The notes beneath the pieces are model-generated. The model did no database searches and had not been told where the DNA came from. It saw only the letters and a list, made by a program, of their open reading frames with translations. Positions 23,290-31,541 of a stretch of 64,000 nt of DNA are shown piece by piece. Numbering within the stretch: position 1 is the stretch's first letter; the number at the start of each line of letters is the position of its first letter. The translations under genes and the position numbers were made by a program. Location of the stretch: positions 1-64,000 of IMG/VR virus record IMGVR_UViG_3300031834_000001; one strand, 5' to 3'. The DNA is from a virus.

Positions 23290-23489
23290 CAGCCGATCAC
23301 GTCTTCTGCATCCACCACATCGCCACCGAGGAGAACCCGGCGGGCACGGACTGCTCCGCCCACATGATTGAGGCCAGGGTGTTCGCCTGCCCCTACACGT
23401 CCATCGAGGATGCCAAGGCGGACAAGTGCCCGTGCGAGGACGCCGAGGAGTTCACCGGGGACAAGGAGGTTGACCATGGCCATCATTAA
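23286..23489 (+). CDS. Small Cys/His protein
   Basis: A 67-residue protein with CIHH, CSAH, CPYT and CPCED, and an acidic tail ending in HGHH. It is a metal-binding candidate. GTGA overlap upstream. Confidence 0.45.
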   Translation: MTADHVFCIHHIATEENPAGTDCSAHMIEARVFACPYTSIEDAKADKCPCEDAEEFTGDKEVDHGHH

Positions 23490-23793
23490 GCCCCTGAGCG
23501 ACCGCGAGCTCCAGGACATCGAGGCGACATGGATGGACCAGGTCATCCCGTCTTCGGTGCTCTCCAATTCCGTCATGTTCGCCACTCTTACCCGCTACCG
23601 CCTGGCCCTCCACCGAGCCACGGGGGACCTCTGCTGGGAGCCGGATGAGTGCCCGCAAGCCGTTTACAACTGGGCGGCCTCGCCATGCCGGGGCGGCTCA
23701 TGTCCCCTGCCCGCCGGGGCCGACCATGGCCCACAATCCCGTCTGTGTTGGGCCGAGTACTACCTGCGGGAGGAGGTGGGCGACGGTGGCTAA
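23476..23793 (+). CDS. Hypothetical Cys-containing protein
   Basis: A 105-residue protein. The N-terminal half is helical (SDRELQDIEATWMDQVI). Cysteines cluster in the C-terminal half (CWEPDEC, CRGGSC, CWAE). Function unknown. Confidence 0.5.
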   Translation: MAIIKPLSDRELQDIEATWMDQVIPSSVLSNSVMFATLTRYRLALHRATGDLCWEPDECPQAVYNWAASPCRGGSCPLPAGADHGPQSRLCWAEYYLREEVGDGG

Positions 23794-24061
23794 GCCCGAC
23801 TCAACCGCCGCGCCCCGCAAGCCCGACTGGGGCATCTTCGGTGGCCGCCTGTTGGCCTTTGACGCCAAGTCGGTCGGGGCGATCAATCCGTGGGAGGACG
23901 CCAGGGTTCTCGGCTCGGCCAAGGTGTCCGAGGATGGGACGCTTACCGTGACCATCCAGGCCGAGGGGTTACTCCTGGTGGGCGATGCCCTCGGGGAAGT
24001 CCTGGACGACATGGCGCGCGGCGTGGCGGGCCAGGTGGGCCAGGGAAACGAGGTGGGCTAG
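23786..24061 (+). CDS. Hypothetical protein
   Basis: A 91-residue protein with a mixed alpha/beta pattern (WGIFGGRLLAFDAKSVGA; TLTVTIQAEGLLLVG). It overlaps the previous gene, and three bases separate it from the Dam-type methylase. Function unknown. Confidence 0.5.
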   Translation: MAKPDSTAAPRKPDWGIFGGRLLAFDAKSVGAINPWEDARVLGSAKVSEDGTLTVTIQAEGLLLVGDALGEVLDDMARGVAGQVGQGNEVG

Positions 24062-24063
24062 CG

Positions 24064-24558
24064 GTGGCTCTTAACGCCGGTCTCATGTCGTCGCACAAAG
24101 ACGACTGGGAAACGCCGTGGGACTTCTTCCGGCGGCTCGATGCCGTCTACCATTTCGACCTAGACGTTTGCGCCACGCCCAGTAACGCCAAGTGTCCCCG
24201 GTTCCTGACGCCGGAGGATGACGGCCTGGCGCAGACATGGGACGGTGTCTGCTGGATGAATCCGCCGTACGGGCGAAACATCGGACCTTGGGTGGCCAAG
24301 GCCCACGCCGAGAGTCAACGCGGAGTCACGGTGGTCTGTCTCATCCCGGCCCGCACGGATACCCGTTGGTGGCATCGGCACGTCATGAAAGCCACGTACA
24401 TAGCGGTTGTCCCTGGGCGCATCAAGTTTGTCGGGGCCAAACAGGATGCCCCGTTCCCTTCTGCGGTTGTGGTATTCGGGCCCGGCCCCAAGCCGCCGTT
24501 GCCCACATTGCTTCCCAGCCTAACCATCCCGGACGAAGGAGTTGACCACAATGTCTAG
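24064..24558 (+). CDS. Phage Dam-type N6-adenine DNA methyltransferase
   Basis: A 164-residue enzyme of the phage DNA N6-adenine methylase (Dam, PF05869-like) family. It has DDWETPWDFFRRLD near the N-terminus, the DLDVCATP strand, the catalytic NPPYG at 66-70, and the conserved LIPARTDTRWWH and PGRIKF segments. It transfers methyl from SAM to adenine; the site is unknown. Length is normal for the family. GTG 24064 has GAGGTGGG upstream; ATG 24085 is an alternative. It is one of three DNA methylases in the window. Confidence 0.88.
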   Translation: MALNAGLMSSHKDDWETPWDFFRRLDAVYHFDLDVCATPSNAKCPRFLTPEDDGLAQTWDGVCWMNPPYGRNIGPWVAKAHAESQRGVTVVCLIPARTDTRWWHRHVMKATYIAVVPGRIKFVGAKQDAPFPSAVVVFGPGPKPPLPTLLPSLTIPDEGVDHNV

Positions 24559-25840
24559 GCTTACTCTGGAGTACGACGCAAGGACTCATAAATTCCGTTT
24601 CCTCCTCGAACGCGACGCCGAAATTGTCGCAGCTCGGCAGATTGACCTGCCCCGGTTGGCCAAGCGCCTCCTCGGCCGCCTGGCCTTCGTGGCGGCCCTG
24701 CTCATTATGGCTACCCACCCCCTCCCCTATCGGCATGTCTGGCAACCCGTGTCGGCGAGGGGTGGCCCGGCCATCATGTCCGCCGAAGCGGGTCCATCCA
24801 CCCTGCCCACCATGGCCTCCTCCCCCGTCGCCTACCACGGGGCCGCCAAGGGTGTCCTGCCAGCCTACGTGACCACGCAGGGCGACGAGCACCCCGTCCC
24901 CACTGTCGCCAACCTGCCGACGCCGCCCGACTCGCCCGGTCTGGAGCTCTGGACGTACCAAGCCGCCGGGGGAGAGACGCTGGCCAGGATAGCCCAGGCC
25001 GCCTCCGTGAGCCGGGAGTGCATCGACGCCCTCAACCCCGGGGTCACCCTGGCCGTTGGCGCGAGACTCCTTCTCCCCAGACCGGGTTGTGAGGTCATAG
25101 TCTACCGGGCCACCGGCGGGGAGTCCCTGTCCGACCTGGCCGCCTTCTGGAGCACGGAGAGAGTCGCCGCCTACCTTGGCCCCAATGGGAGCCCCGAGGC
25201 CGGGGCCATGACGGAACTCTGGTCCTCCCAGGAGGTCCGGGTGTTCCTCGCGACTCGGCCAGGGATGCGCGAGGTCACCCTGGCCCAACTGGTGGCCGAC
25301 AACGGGCTCGACCCCAGGGTGCCTCTGGCTCCCGGCCAAGTCGTCTACGTCCAGTTGACCCGGCCGTCAAAGGAACTCCAGGTGAAATCTGCGGCCGGGT
25401 GGACCTACATCGGTTGCAACATGGGGCTTCCCGTGGCAGGCACGCTCAGCCAGTCCTACGGGGGGGATGGGCGGGGCCATAGGGCCATCGACATCGCGGC
25501 TCCCGAGGGGACGCCGATAACCTGCGTCCGGGATGGGGTGGTCGTAGAGGTCGGCTACGATGACGGCGGCCTCGGGATGTTCGTCCGCGTGGTCCACGTT
25601 TTCGGCGAGGACGGCCTGCCGGTCCTGGAGACCATCTACGGTCACTGCTCCGGCTATAACCCGGCCGTCGGCGAGATCATCCCTGGCTTGGGAACCACGG
25701 TCCGCCAGGGGGACATGATCGGCAAAGTCGGCAACAACGGCAACTCGACGGGGAGCCACACCCATTTCGTGGTCAGGGTGAACGGGCAACCCATGCCGCC
25801 GCTGTGGTTTGTCGCGCCTTACGGGGGGCCGGGAGAGTGA
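24551..25840 (+). CDS. LysM / M23 metallopeptidase cell-wall hydrolase
   Basis: A 429-residue protein. An N-terminal hydrophobic anchor (about 43-55) is followed by a Pro-rich spacer, a LysM domain (about 134-176), a second LysM-like segment (about 183-268) and an M23 peptidase domain (about 290-425). The zinc ligands and active residues are visible: H310 and D314 in HRAID, H365 in YGHCS, and H403/H405 in SHTH. It should cut peptidoglycan cross-bridges. It could be the endolysin or a virion-associated wall hydrolase; the anchor fits a signal-arrest type or membrane-held enzyme. No classical holin is adjacent, and its place among methylases is unusual for a lysin. Confidence 0.85.
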   Translation: MSRLTLEYDARTHKFRFLLERDAEIVAARQIDLPRLAKRLLGRLAFVAALLIMATHPLPYRHVWQPVSARGGPAIMSAEAGPSTLPTMASSPVAYHGAAKGVLPAYVTTQGDEHPVPTVANLPTPPDSPGLELWTYQAAGGETLARIAQAASVSRECIDALNPGVTLAVGARLLLPRPGCEVIVYRATGGESLSDLAAFWSTERVAAYLGPNGSPEAGAMTELWSSQEVRVFLATRPGMREVTLAQLVADNGLDPRVPLAPGQVVYVQLTRPSKELQVKSAAGWTYIGCNMGLPVAGTLSQSYGGDGRGHRAIDIAAPEGTPITCVRDGVVVEVGYDDGGLGMFVRVVHVFGEDGLPVLETIYGHCSGYNPAVGEIIPGLGTTVRQGDMIGKVGNNGNSTGSHTHFVVRVNGQPMPPLWFVAPYGGPGE

Positions 25841-27291
25841 CCGATCTCACCGCCCCCGTCCTGCTCAACATCGACTGCCGCGAGGGCCTGGCCGGATTGG
25901 CGGGCGAGTCGGTGTCGTGCGTGGCGACTTCGCCTCCCTATTGGAATTTACGAGATTACGGCGGTTGGCGGATGCAACTGGTCTGGGACGGAACCTGGGA
26001 CGACTTCGCCCTCCCTCAACGTCCTAGCCGACGCCGGGTTGCCCGTCTTCGTTGGATGACCAGGGCCGCCCGGGAGGGTATCGTCTGGAGCCGGGGACGC
26101 AAGGCCCATATCTGCGCCCTGGGCATGGAGCCCGACCCATCCCTCTACGTCGCCCACCTGGTCTCCATCTTCCGCGAAGTCCGGCGGGTTCTCCGGTCCG
26201 ACGGGGTCCTTTTTGTGGTGATCGGAGACAGTTGCTGCTCTACCGCCCCCAATACATGGGGCGACCCCCTTCGTCAAGAGGGTATCCTGGCCGGCGTGCG
26301 AGATGCGACCGCTGCGGCACGCAAACGCTACAGACCGGCCGTGCCATCCGGCCTGAAGCCAAAGGACGCCGTCGGGATTCCCTGGATGCTCGCGTTCGCC
26401 CTGCGCGACGACGGGTGGTACCTGCGCCCGGAAATCATCTGGGCGAAGGGGGCATCCTTCGGGGCCTACGTCGGCAATCCCATGCCGGAGAGCGTGAAGG
26501 ATAGGCCATCCCGGGCCCATGAGTATGTCTTCCTGTTGACCAAGTCGGAGAGGTATTTCTGGGACCACTACGCAGCGAAGGAACCTGCTCGGGTCCACGC
26601 CGGGGCGGCTGGCACCTTTAGGCGGGAGCACTCCAAGCGGGCCGTGGCCATGCCTGGGCAAACGTACGGGACGCATCGTCCCGACCGCCCCGATACGGAG
26701 CAGACAGGTTCGCGCAACCTCCGCTCAGTCTGGACGATTCCTCCCGAGCCCTTTTCCGCCCGGTTCCTCATGGCCCACGGGGACGCCGAGTTCCCCGAGT
26801 CCGACCACTACGCCACCTTCCCCCAGGACCTCGTGAAGCCCATGATCCTCGCGGGGTGCCCGGAGAGAGTGTGCCCCGAGTGTGGGAAGCCGTGGGAGCG
26901 GTTGACCGAGAAGACACGGACATTCGAGAGTGGATCCGGTCGGGCTGGCCGTGCGCCGAAGGGTAAGCATCCCGGCGGGTGCCAGGGTGGCGGCGCGACT
27001 TTGGACGTTCGCCGGGGGCCAGTTGTTCACACTCGTACCCTTGGCTTCTCGCCCACCTGCCCCTGCGGCCGGTCCGACTGGCTCCCCGGCATCGTCCTGG
27101 ACCCCTTCTCCGGCACGGGCACCACGCTCCTTGTGGCCCACGCGTTGGGCAGGCGGTCCATCGGGCTCGACATGTCGGCGGCGTACTGCGAATTAGCCCG
27201 GCGGCGACTAGCCGGACCCCTGTTCGCCGCGGTGGCCGAACCTGTCATGCCGCCGGAGCCCACCCTGTTTGGAGAGGAGGCGACGACTTGA
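25837..27291 (+). CDS. Beta-class DNA methyltransferase with zinc ribbon
   Basis: A 484-residue enzyme. The catalytic TSPPYW is at 31-36 and the SAM motif DPFSGTGTT at 422-430. This motif order and the SPPY form are typical of N4-cytosine and some N6-adenine methylases. A CPECGKPW ... CPCG zinc ribbon lies just before the SAM motif, as in many phage members. The long middle holds the target recognition region. The start GTG overlaps the hydrolase stop. A protective or signalling role on phage DNA is likely. Confidence 0.9.
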   Translation: MTDLTAPVLLNIDCREGLAGLAGESVSCVATSPPYWNLRDYGGWRMQLVWDGTWDDFALPQRPSRRRVARLRWMTRAAREGIVWSRGRKAHICALGMEPDPSLYVAHLVSIFREVRRVLRSDGVLFVVIGDSCCSTAPNTWGDPLRQEGILAGVRDATAAARKRYRPAVPSGLKPKDAVGIPWMLAFALRDDGWYLRPEIIWAKGASFGAYVGNPMPESVKDRPSRAHEYVFLLTKSERYFWDHYAAKEPARVHAGAAGTFRREHSKRAVAMPGQTYGTHRPDRPDTEQTGSRNLRSVWTIPPEPFSARFLMAHGDAEFPESDHYATFPQDLVKPMILAGCPERVCPECGKPWERLTEKTRTFESGSGRAGRAPKGKHPGGCQGGGATLDVRRGPVVHTRTLGFSPTCPCGRSDWLPGIVLDPFSGTGTTLLVAHALGRRSIGLDMSAAYCELARRRLAGPLFAAVAEPVMPPEPTLFGEEATT

Positions 27292-27902
27292 CGGCTGACC
27301 AGATCAAGCAGGCCCTCTATGCCCACTTTTCGGGTCCAACACTCGCCCTGTTCCCCGAACTCAGAACGGGAGTCGGGAACCACGAGGACGCCGGGAGGTT
27401 CATCGACCTTTGGGTGATGGATGTGCGCCCGTCGCGCCGCCTCATTCGGACCGCCGTGGAGATCAAGGTTAGCCGGAGCGACTTCTCCAACGAGATGCGC
27501 CATCCCGGCAAGCGGCGCATGGCCCTCCGGCACTCAAACGAGTTCTGGTTCGCCGCGCCGAAGGGGCTAATCCTGCCCACCGAGTTGCCCCCGGAGGCCG
27601 GGCTTCTTGAAGTGGGCGACGATGGCCGGGTACTTAAGACCGTCCCCGCACCGTTCCGGGAGACCCTGCCGCCCACCTGGCTCTTCATGGCTTCCGTGGT
27701 CCGCCGGGCGTCCAGGGTGGAGCGGGATGCCGTGGAGCGTCGGTGGCAAGCCGTCAGGGGCGTCCTGCGAGTGCTCGAAAAGGCGAGGGACGTCAAGGGG
27801 GCGGGGTGGCCGCGTCCGAGCACGATCACCATGTCTCGCGAGGAGTACGAGGCGGTCTTCTACGCCCTCCAGAGGCAATTCGACGAGGAGGTCGAGCCAT
27901 GA
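27288..27902 (+). CDS. MmcB-like nuclease-fold protein
   Basis: A 204-residue protein resembling the MmcB/DUF2746-type restriction-endonuclease-like fold. It has FIDLWVMDVRPSRRLIRTAVEIKVSRSDFSNE, where D, E and K make a PD-(D/E)XK-like centre, then PGKRRMALRHSNEFWFAAPKGL. TTG 27288 overlaps the methylase stop. Being coupled to a DNA methylase suggests DNA repair or a restriction-modification-like pair, but no target domain is seen. Confidence 0.6.
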   Translation: MTADQIKQALYAHFSGPTLALFPELRTGVGNHEDAGRFIDLWVMDVRPSRRLIRTAVEIKVSRSDFSNEMRHPGKRRMALRHSNEFWFAAPKGLILPTELPPEAGLLEVGDDGRVLKTVPAPFRETLPPTWLFMASVVRRASRVERDAVERRWQAVRGVLRVLEKARDVKGAGWPRPSTITMSREEYEAVFYALQRQFDEEVEP

Positions 27903-28132
27903 CCGCCCATTTTCCCAGCTCGCCCAGAAATCCCGGCCCTCTACGCTGCCCCAGGACGGGCGATAACGGGCCGCTTAACCCTCCAGGACCTCCTGGGAAT
28001 TATCGTCGTTCCTGGGGCTTCCTAGAGCCTCACGGCAAACGGGGGTTTAGCAGGGACGGAAGGAGTTATGTGAACTCCGGGAGGGTTCGGGAGGGTAAAC
28101 GTGGGATAGGCCCGCGACAAAAGGCCAGGTAG
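27899..28132 (+). CDS. Doubtful small basic ORF
   Basis: A 77-codon frame starting by ATGA overlap. The product is Pro/Gly/Arg-rich without a fold pattern. The same stretch has higher AT content and may simply be the intergenic leader of the ASCH gene. Retained because the start is well placed. Confidence 0.3.
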   Translation: MTAHFPSSPRNPGPLRCPRTGDNGPLNPPGPPGNYRRSWGFLEPHGKRGFSRDGRSYVNSGRVREGKRGIGPRQKAR

Positions 28133-28170
28133 ACGACGTTTGGCGAGAACGAGGAAGGGGGACGTGGAGG

Positions 28171-28701
28171 ATGTTGCGTGCGCTGACAGTTTGGCAGCCC
28201 AACGCGAGTCTGCTGTGCATGCCCGACTTGAAGGGCGTGGAGAACCGGAAGAAGCGGACTCATTACAGAGGTGAACTGGCGATCCATGCCGGGCTCAAGG
28301 TGGACGAGGAGGCCATGGCGGGACTGTATGGACTGGTTATGCGGCTACGGAACGCCGACGGTCCCCTATCTTCCCTGTTCAAGCCGGGAGTTCGGGTGCC
28401 CGAGCCCGGCCGGACCACCATCGCCCTCGCCGATATCATCGACATGTGGAAGCGGCTACCCGCGCCGACGGCCAAGCCGTTCCACCTGGACCTGCCCCTC
28501 GAAGCCGTCGTCGGCGTCATCGACCTCGTTGACTGCGTGACGGAGTCCGGCTCCCCCTATTTCACCGGGCCATTCGGATGGGTGAGGGCTACCCCGCGAC
28601 TCCTGCCCACCCCGGTGCCGTGCAAGGGCATGCAAGGCATATGGTTCCTGCCGGACGAGGTTGAGGCGGCGGTAAGGGGACAACTCGAAGGGAGAGGTTG
28701 A
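28171..28701 (+). CDS. ASCH-domain protein
   Basis: A 176-residue protein. Its opening LRALTVWQPNASLLCM, the VENRKKRTHYRGELAIHAG core and the VVGVIDLVDCV strand are the hallmarks of the phage ASCH domain, a PUA-like RNA-binding fold. Some ASCH proteins are nucleases or modified-nucleoside hydrolases. It could bind RNA or modified bases; the latter would fit the modification genes here. ATG 28171 follows GAGGAAGGGGG. Confidence 0.8.
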   Translation: MLRALTVWQPNASLLCMPDLKGVENRKKRTHYRGELAIHAGLKVDEEAMAGLYGLVMRLRNADGPLSSLFKPGVRVPEPGRTTIALADIIDMWKRLPAPTAKPFHLDLPLEAVVGVIDLVDCVTESGSPYFTGPFGWVRATPRLLPTPVPCKGMQGIWFLPDEVEAAVRGQLEGRG

Positions 28702-28702
28702 C

Positions 28703-28939
28703 GTGAAGGTCATACTTGCCAGGCTATACCCAAGCCCCGAGATTGACCTCGTGTCCGAGAACATCTGGGACGACGAGGCGCTTAGACGCTACGTGGCCGA
28801 TGGAATCGCGATGGAAGCCCGGCTGCTGGTCAGTCTGGAGCATATGGCGCTACCCGTGGGACCCGAACCTCCCGTCAGGCTTCGCTTGACGGCTAGGGAG
28901 GTCAAGAAGGCCAAGCCGGAAGGGGGCGGCCCGGCATGA
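28703..28939 (+). CDS. Hypothetical protein
   Basis: A 78-residue protein with an N-terminal beta strand (KVILARLYP) and a helical middle. GTG 28703 is preceded by GGGAGAGG. Function unknown. Confidence 0.5.
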   Translation: MKVILARLYPSPEIDLVSENIWDDEALRRYVADGIAMEARLLVSLEHMALPVGPEPPVRLRLTAREVKKAKPEGGGPA

Positions 28940-29223
28940 CCGACCACGCCCTGCTCGACGTGTCCGGCTGGCCCGCCGTGTCGTTTGTTCCGGCCGGGGA
29001 GTACAACGGGGACGCGCTAATCCCGGCTCCGGTTCCGAACCTCTGCGCCGGCGTCTCCTTGGTGGGCCTCTATCGCGTGTCCCTCGACGACCTCCTGGCC
29101 GCCAAGGTTGCCCAGATACCGAAGACGATTACCTGCCCCGCCGGGGTGTTTGCGTGGCACCGGACGTCCACCTACGGCTTCTGCGCCTACTACGTCAGGG
29201 TAAGCGAAGAGGGGAGAGGTTGA
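28936..29223 (+). CDS. Hypothetical protein
   Basis: A 95-residue protein with alternating strands (AVSFVPAGEYNGDALIP; LVGLYRVSLDDLLAAK; FAWHRTSTYGFCAYYVRV). Possibly a small beta-barrel or ASCH-neighbour protein; no family assigned. Confidence 0.5.
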   Translation: MTDHALLDVSGWPAVSFVPAGEYNGDALIPAPVPNLCAGVSLVGLYRVSLDDLLAAKVAQIPKTITCPAGVFAWHRTSTYGFCAYYVRVSEEGRG

Positions 29224-29225
29224 GC

Positions 29226-29654
29226 ATGGATACCGACGCCGCCTATGCCGCCCGGCTCATGGCGGAGACCGATGAGGGCCTGGCCACCGAGGTCATGGGG
29301 TGGTCCCTCTCACCCACCGGGCACCACTGGTACGGCCCGCCCGATGAGAAGGGCCGGACGACATTGGTGGCCGCCGCCGAATGTTGGCACCCCTCCTCCG
29401 ACTGGGCCGACCTGGGCATGGCGCTCGACAAGGCGACCACGCCCGGCGAGGATGGCCAACGGATCGCGGGACGCTTCGTCGCCTGGCCGACGCCGGAAGG
29501 TTGGAGCGCCGAGGTGCCCGTGGCCAGGTCAGTCTACGCCAATGGCTATGGCCCCACGAAGAAGGCCGCATTGGCCATGGCCATCCTGAGCGCGGCGAGG
29601 TTGAGACGGAAGGAACGGGAGATGCAGGTTGGACCAATTGGAGGCGATGCTTGA
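29226..29654 (+). CDS. Phage_ABA-sandwich-like protein, paralog 3
   Basis: A 142-residue protein sharing the LATEVMGWSLS opening, the SSDWADLGMALDKA helix and the Ala-rich C-terminal helix of the paralogs at 16063 and 16344. It also has a strand-rich insertion (IAGRFVAWPTPEGWSAEVP). Function of the family is unknown. Confidence 0.6.
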   Translation: MDTDAAYAARLMAETDEGLATEVMGWSLSPTGHHWYGPPDEKGRTTLVAAAECWHPSSDWADLGMALDKATTPGEDGQRIAGRFVAWPTPEGWSAEVPVARSVYANGYGPTKKAALAMAILSAARLRRKEREMQVGPIGGDA

Positions 29655-29655
29655 C

Positions 29656-30024
29656 ATGCCCGACATCGACACCCTGAGCGGCCAGGAGTTAGACGCCGCC
29701 GTGACCGAGGAGGTTCTCGGTATCTCGATTAGGGTTGTGCCGCCAGACATGGCCCTATCGCCCTCCATCTTCCCCACGAAGCCCAAGCCCATCTCCTCCG
29801 ACTGGGCAGCCCACGGACTCCTGGTGGAGAGGTTGGAACACCTGGGCTTCCTGTGGGCCATGGAGCAGACGCTCTGCGAGTCAAAGATGAGGTCCAGCAT
29901 CGTCTACGGCGTCCGGGTCCGAGTCTCGCCCGGCGTAAGCGGCTACGGCCACTCCCGGGACCTCCGGGAAGCCCTGGGCCGCGCCGCCCTCAAGGCCGTC
30001 AGAGCGAGGGAGGCTATGGCATGA
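29656..30024 (+). CDS. Phage_ABA-sandwich-like protein, paralog 4
   Basis: A 122-residue protein starting MPDIDTLSGQELDAAV, nearly the same as paralog 1 (MTDIDTLQGRALADAV), and ending ALGRAALKAVRAREAMA. That match, with GGAGG at 29640-29644, selects ATG 29656 over TTG 29629 or ATG 29647. Confidence 0.65.
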   Translation: MPDIDTLSGQELDAAVTEEVLGISIRVVPPDMALSPSIFPTKPKPISSDWAAHGLLVERLEHLGFLWAMEQTLCESKMRSSIVYGVRVRVSPGVSGYGHSRDLREALGRAALKAVRAREAMA

Positions 30025-30266
30025 AACGCACCTTGTGCGAGTGTGACGCCTGCGGGGCTCGGGACGCCCTGGAAGTCACGGTGGTCGTGGGCCGTTGCGC
30101 GGACCCCTCTGGCCACGGCTACGAGGCGAGCACGGACACCGTGGACCTCTGCCCCGCCTGTCTGGTCAGGGAGTTGCGGGGCGTACTTGGGACCCTGCAT
30201 TGGACCGCCGTCAAGGATTGGGTAGCCGAGATTCGCAAGAAGGGACGGGCGGCCGCCGATGGCTAG
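30021..30266 (+). CDS. Zinc-binding small protein
   Basis: An 81-residue protein with CECDACG and CPACL, about 40 residues apart. The strands between them (DALEVTVVVGR; EASTDTVDLC) resemble a zinc-stabilised ring. Function unknown. Confidence 0.5.
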   Translation: MKRTLCECDACGARDALEVTVVVGRCADPSGHGYEASTDTVDLCPACLVRELRGVLGTLHWTAVKDWVAEIRKKGRAAADG

Positions 30267-30426
30267 CGACACCTGCGGAACCTGCTTCACCTGGGCCGCC
30301 CGCAAACGCCGCCGCTACCCACGCGGACAATGGGGAGCCTGCCACCACTGTTCGACTAGGCGACACGGTTGGCTCTGGGCGGGCGAGAAAGCCTGCGAGC
30401 TCTGGGAGAGGAGGGCGGCAACGTGA
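30259..30426 (+). CDS. Small zinc-finger peptide
   Basis: A 55-residue frame with CGTC and CHHC 23 residues apart and a basic centre (RKRRR), plus two Trp near the end. It overlaps both neighbours (8 and 4 bases). The pattern is a good single-zinc nucleic-acid-binding candidate. Confidence 0.5.
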   Translation: MASDTCGTCFTWAARKRRRYPRGQWGACHHCSTRRHGWLWAGEKACELWERRAAT

Positions 30427-30710
30427 CCGAGGAGGACTTTGACGCCGCCGCTTTTGAGTGGCACCTATCCCTCTACCACCGCCTAAAGCCGGAGGACGTG
30501 GAGGTTACCGACGTTCCCGGCTACTGGCGCATGGTAATCCCGTGCGCCGGGCGGCCCGAGTGTGGGCAACCGATCCATTTGGCCATGTTCAACGAGGACC
30601 CCATGAAGCACACAGTTTACTATCTGGACCACGACCGCGACGGAAGCGGCAGGTTCCTCAGCCCTTACCGGACCTGGCGGGCGCTCTGGGAGAGGAGGGA
30701 GGCCAAGTGA
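30423..30710 (+). CDS. Hypothetical protein
   Basis: A 95-residue protein with an acidic start, CAGRPEC in the middle and an aromatic-rich end. GTGA overlaps on both sides. Function unknown. Confidence 0.5.
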   Translation: MTEEDFDAAAFEWHLSLYHRLKPEDVEVTDVPGYWRMVIPCAGRPECGQPIHLAMFNEDPMKHTVYYLDHDRDGSGRFLSPYRTWRALWERREAK

Positions 30711-31036
30711 CCTTCTCCCCCGAGCACGTTGCGATGATCCTGGCTGGCCGGAAGACTGAGACGCGCCGGTTAGGCATGACGCCACCCCGCTACCGTGTCG
30801 GTCATGTCTACGCCGTCCAACCCGGCCGGGGTCGGGCCGCCGTGGGCCACATTCGCATCCTGGACCTCGACCGCCAAATGGTTCGCGAGGTGTCCAATCT
30901 CCAGGCGCGGGCCGAGGGGTATGACTCTGTCTTCGAGTTCTGGTCGGCGTTGAACACCGTGAACGGCCGGGAGGTCCGGGCCGACGAGTGGGTCACGGCG
31001 TACAAGTTCGAGTTGGAGGAGGAGACTACCCGGTGA
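30707..31036 (+). CDS. ASCH-domain protein (short, YqfB-like)
   Basis: A 109-residue protein. FSPEHVAMILAGRKTETRR, GHVYAVQPGRG and AVGHIRILDLDRQMVREV are the conserved ASCH/PUA-like core, here almost alone. GTG 30707 overlaps the previous stop. Small ASCH proteins include amidohydrolases acting on modified cytidine, so a link to nucleotide modification is possible but unproven. Confidence 0.75.
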   Translation: MTFSPEHVAMILAGRKTETRRLGMTPPRYRVGHVYAVQPGRGRAAVGHIRILDLDRQMVREVSNLQARAEGYDSVFEFWSALNTVNGREVRADEWVTAYKFELEEETTR

Positions 31037-31290
31037 GCGAGGTTACGAGGCTTGTCCTACTGAGACAATCCGTCCAGGCTGACGTGGATGCCTCTGAGGC
31101 CCTGCTCGCCTGGCTTACTCTGGAGCGCAACAAGACTCCCCGGTGGAGATTGCGGATTCGGTGCCACCTGGCCCGGCGGATCGACAAATGGAAACTGATG
31201 GCCCAGGTTTACGAGGGAGTCGTGCGGCGGATTGAGCAGACGCGATTGGACGCTCGGGCCGAGTCGGAGACAGAGGAGGATTCCCGATGA
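31033..31290 (+). CDS. Helical protein, tandem paralog A
   Basis: An 85-residue all-helical Arg/Glu-rich protein. It aligns along most of its length with the next gene (a TPRWRLR/TPWWQWDLR core, then IEQTRLDARAESE versus IEWTRIRDARAQSE). Function unknown. Confidence 0.55.
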   Translation: MSEVTRLVLLRQSVQADVDASEALLAWLTLERNKTPRWRLRIRCHLARRIDKWKLMAQVYEGVVRRIEQTRLDARAESETEEDSR

Positions 31291-31541
31291 CCGAGGCCAT
31301 GGGGCTCGGCCGACTGGAGAACGCCGTCCGGGCTAACCTGGCGGACGCCGAGAGGGTGGAGCGCCTTCTTCGCGAGAGGCTTGCCCTAACTCCTTGGTGG
31401 CAATGGGACCTCCGGCGAGCCAGAGGGAAAACGGCCACCCTGTACTTCGGGATGGTCAAGGGTTACAGGGTAGTCCTGGAGCTCATCGAGTGGACGCGCA
31501 TCCGGGACGCCCGGGCCCAGTCGGAAGCGAAGGGGAGTTGA
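31287..31541 (+). CDS. Helical protein, tandem paralog B
   Basis: An 84-residue tandem paralog of the previous gene, coupled by ATGA overlap. The shared helices are basic and amphipathic. Function unknown. Confidence 0.55.
   Translation: MTEAMGLGRLENAVRANLADAERVERLLRERLALTPWWQWDLRRARGKTATLYFGMVKGYRVVLELIEWTRIRDARAQSEAKGS

Noticed and set aside
24422-25339. Leftward frame of about 305 codons across the Dam and M23 genes
   Set aside because: It is an antisense shadow of two well-identified rightward genes.
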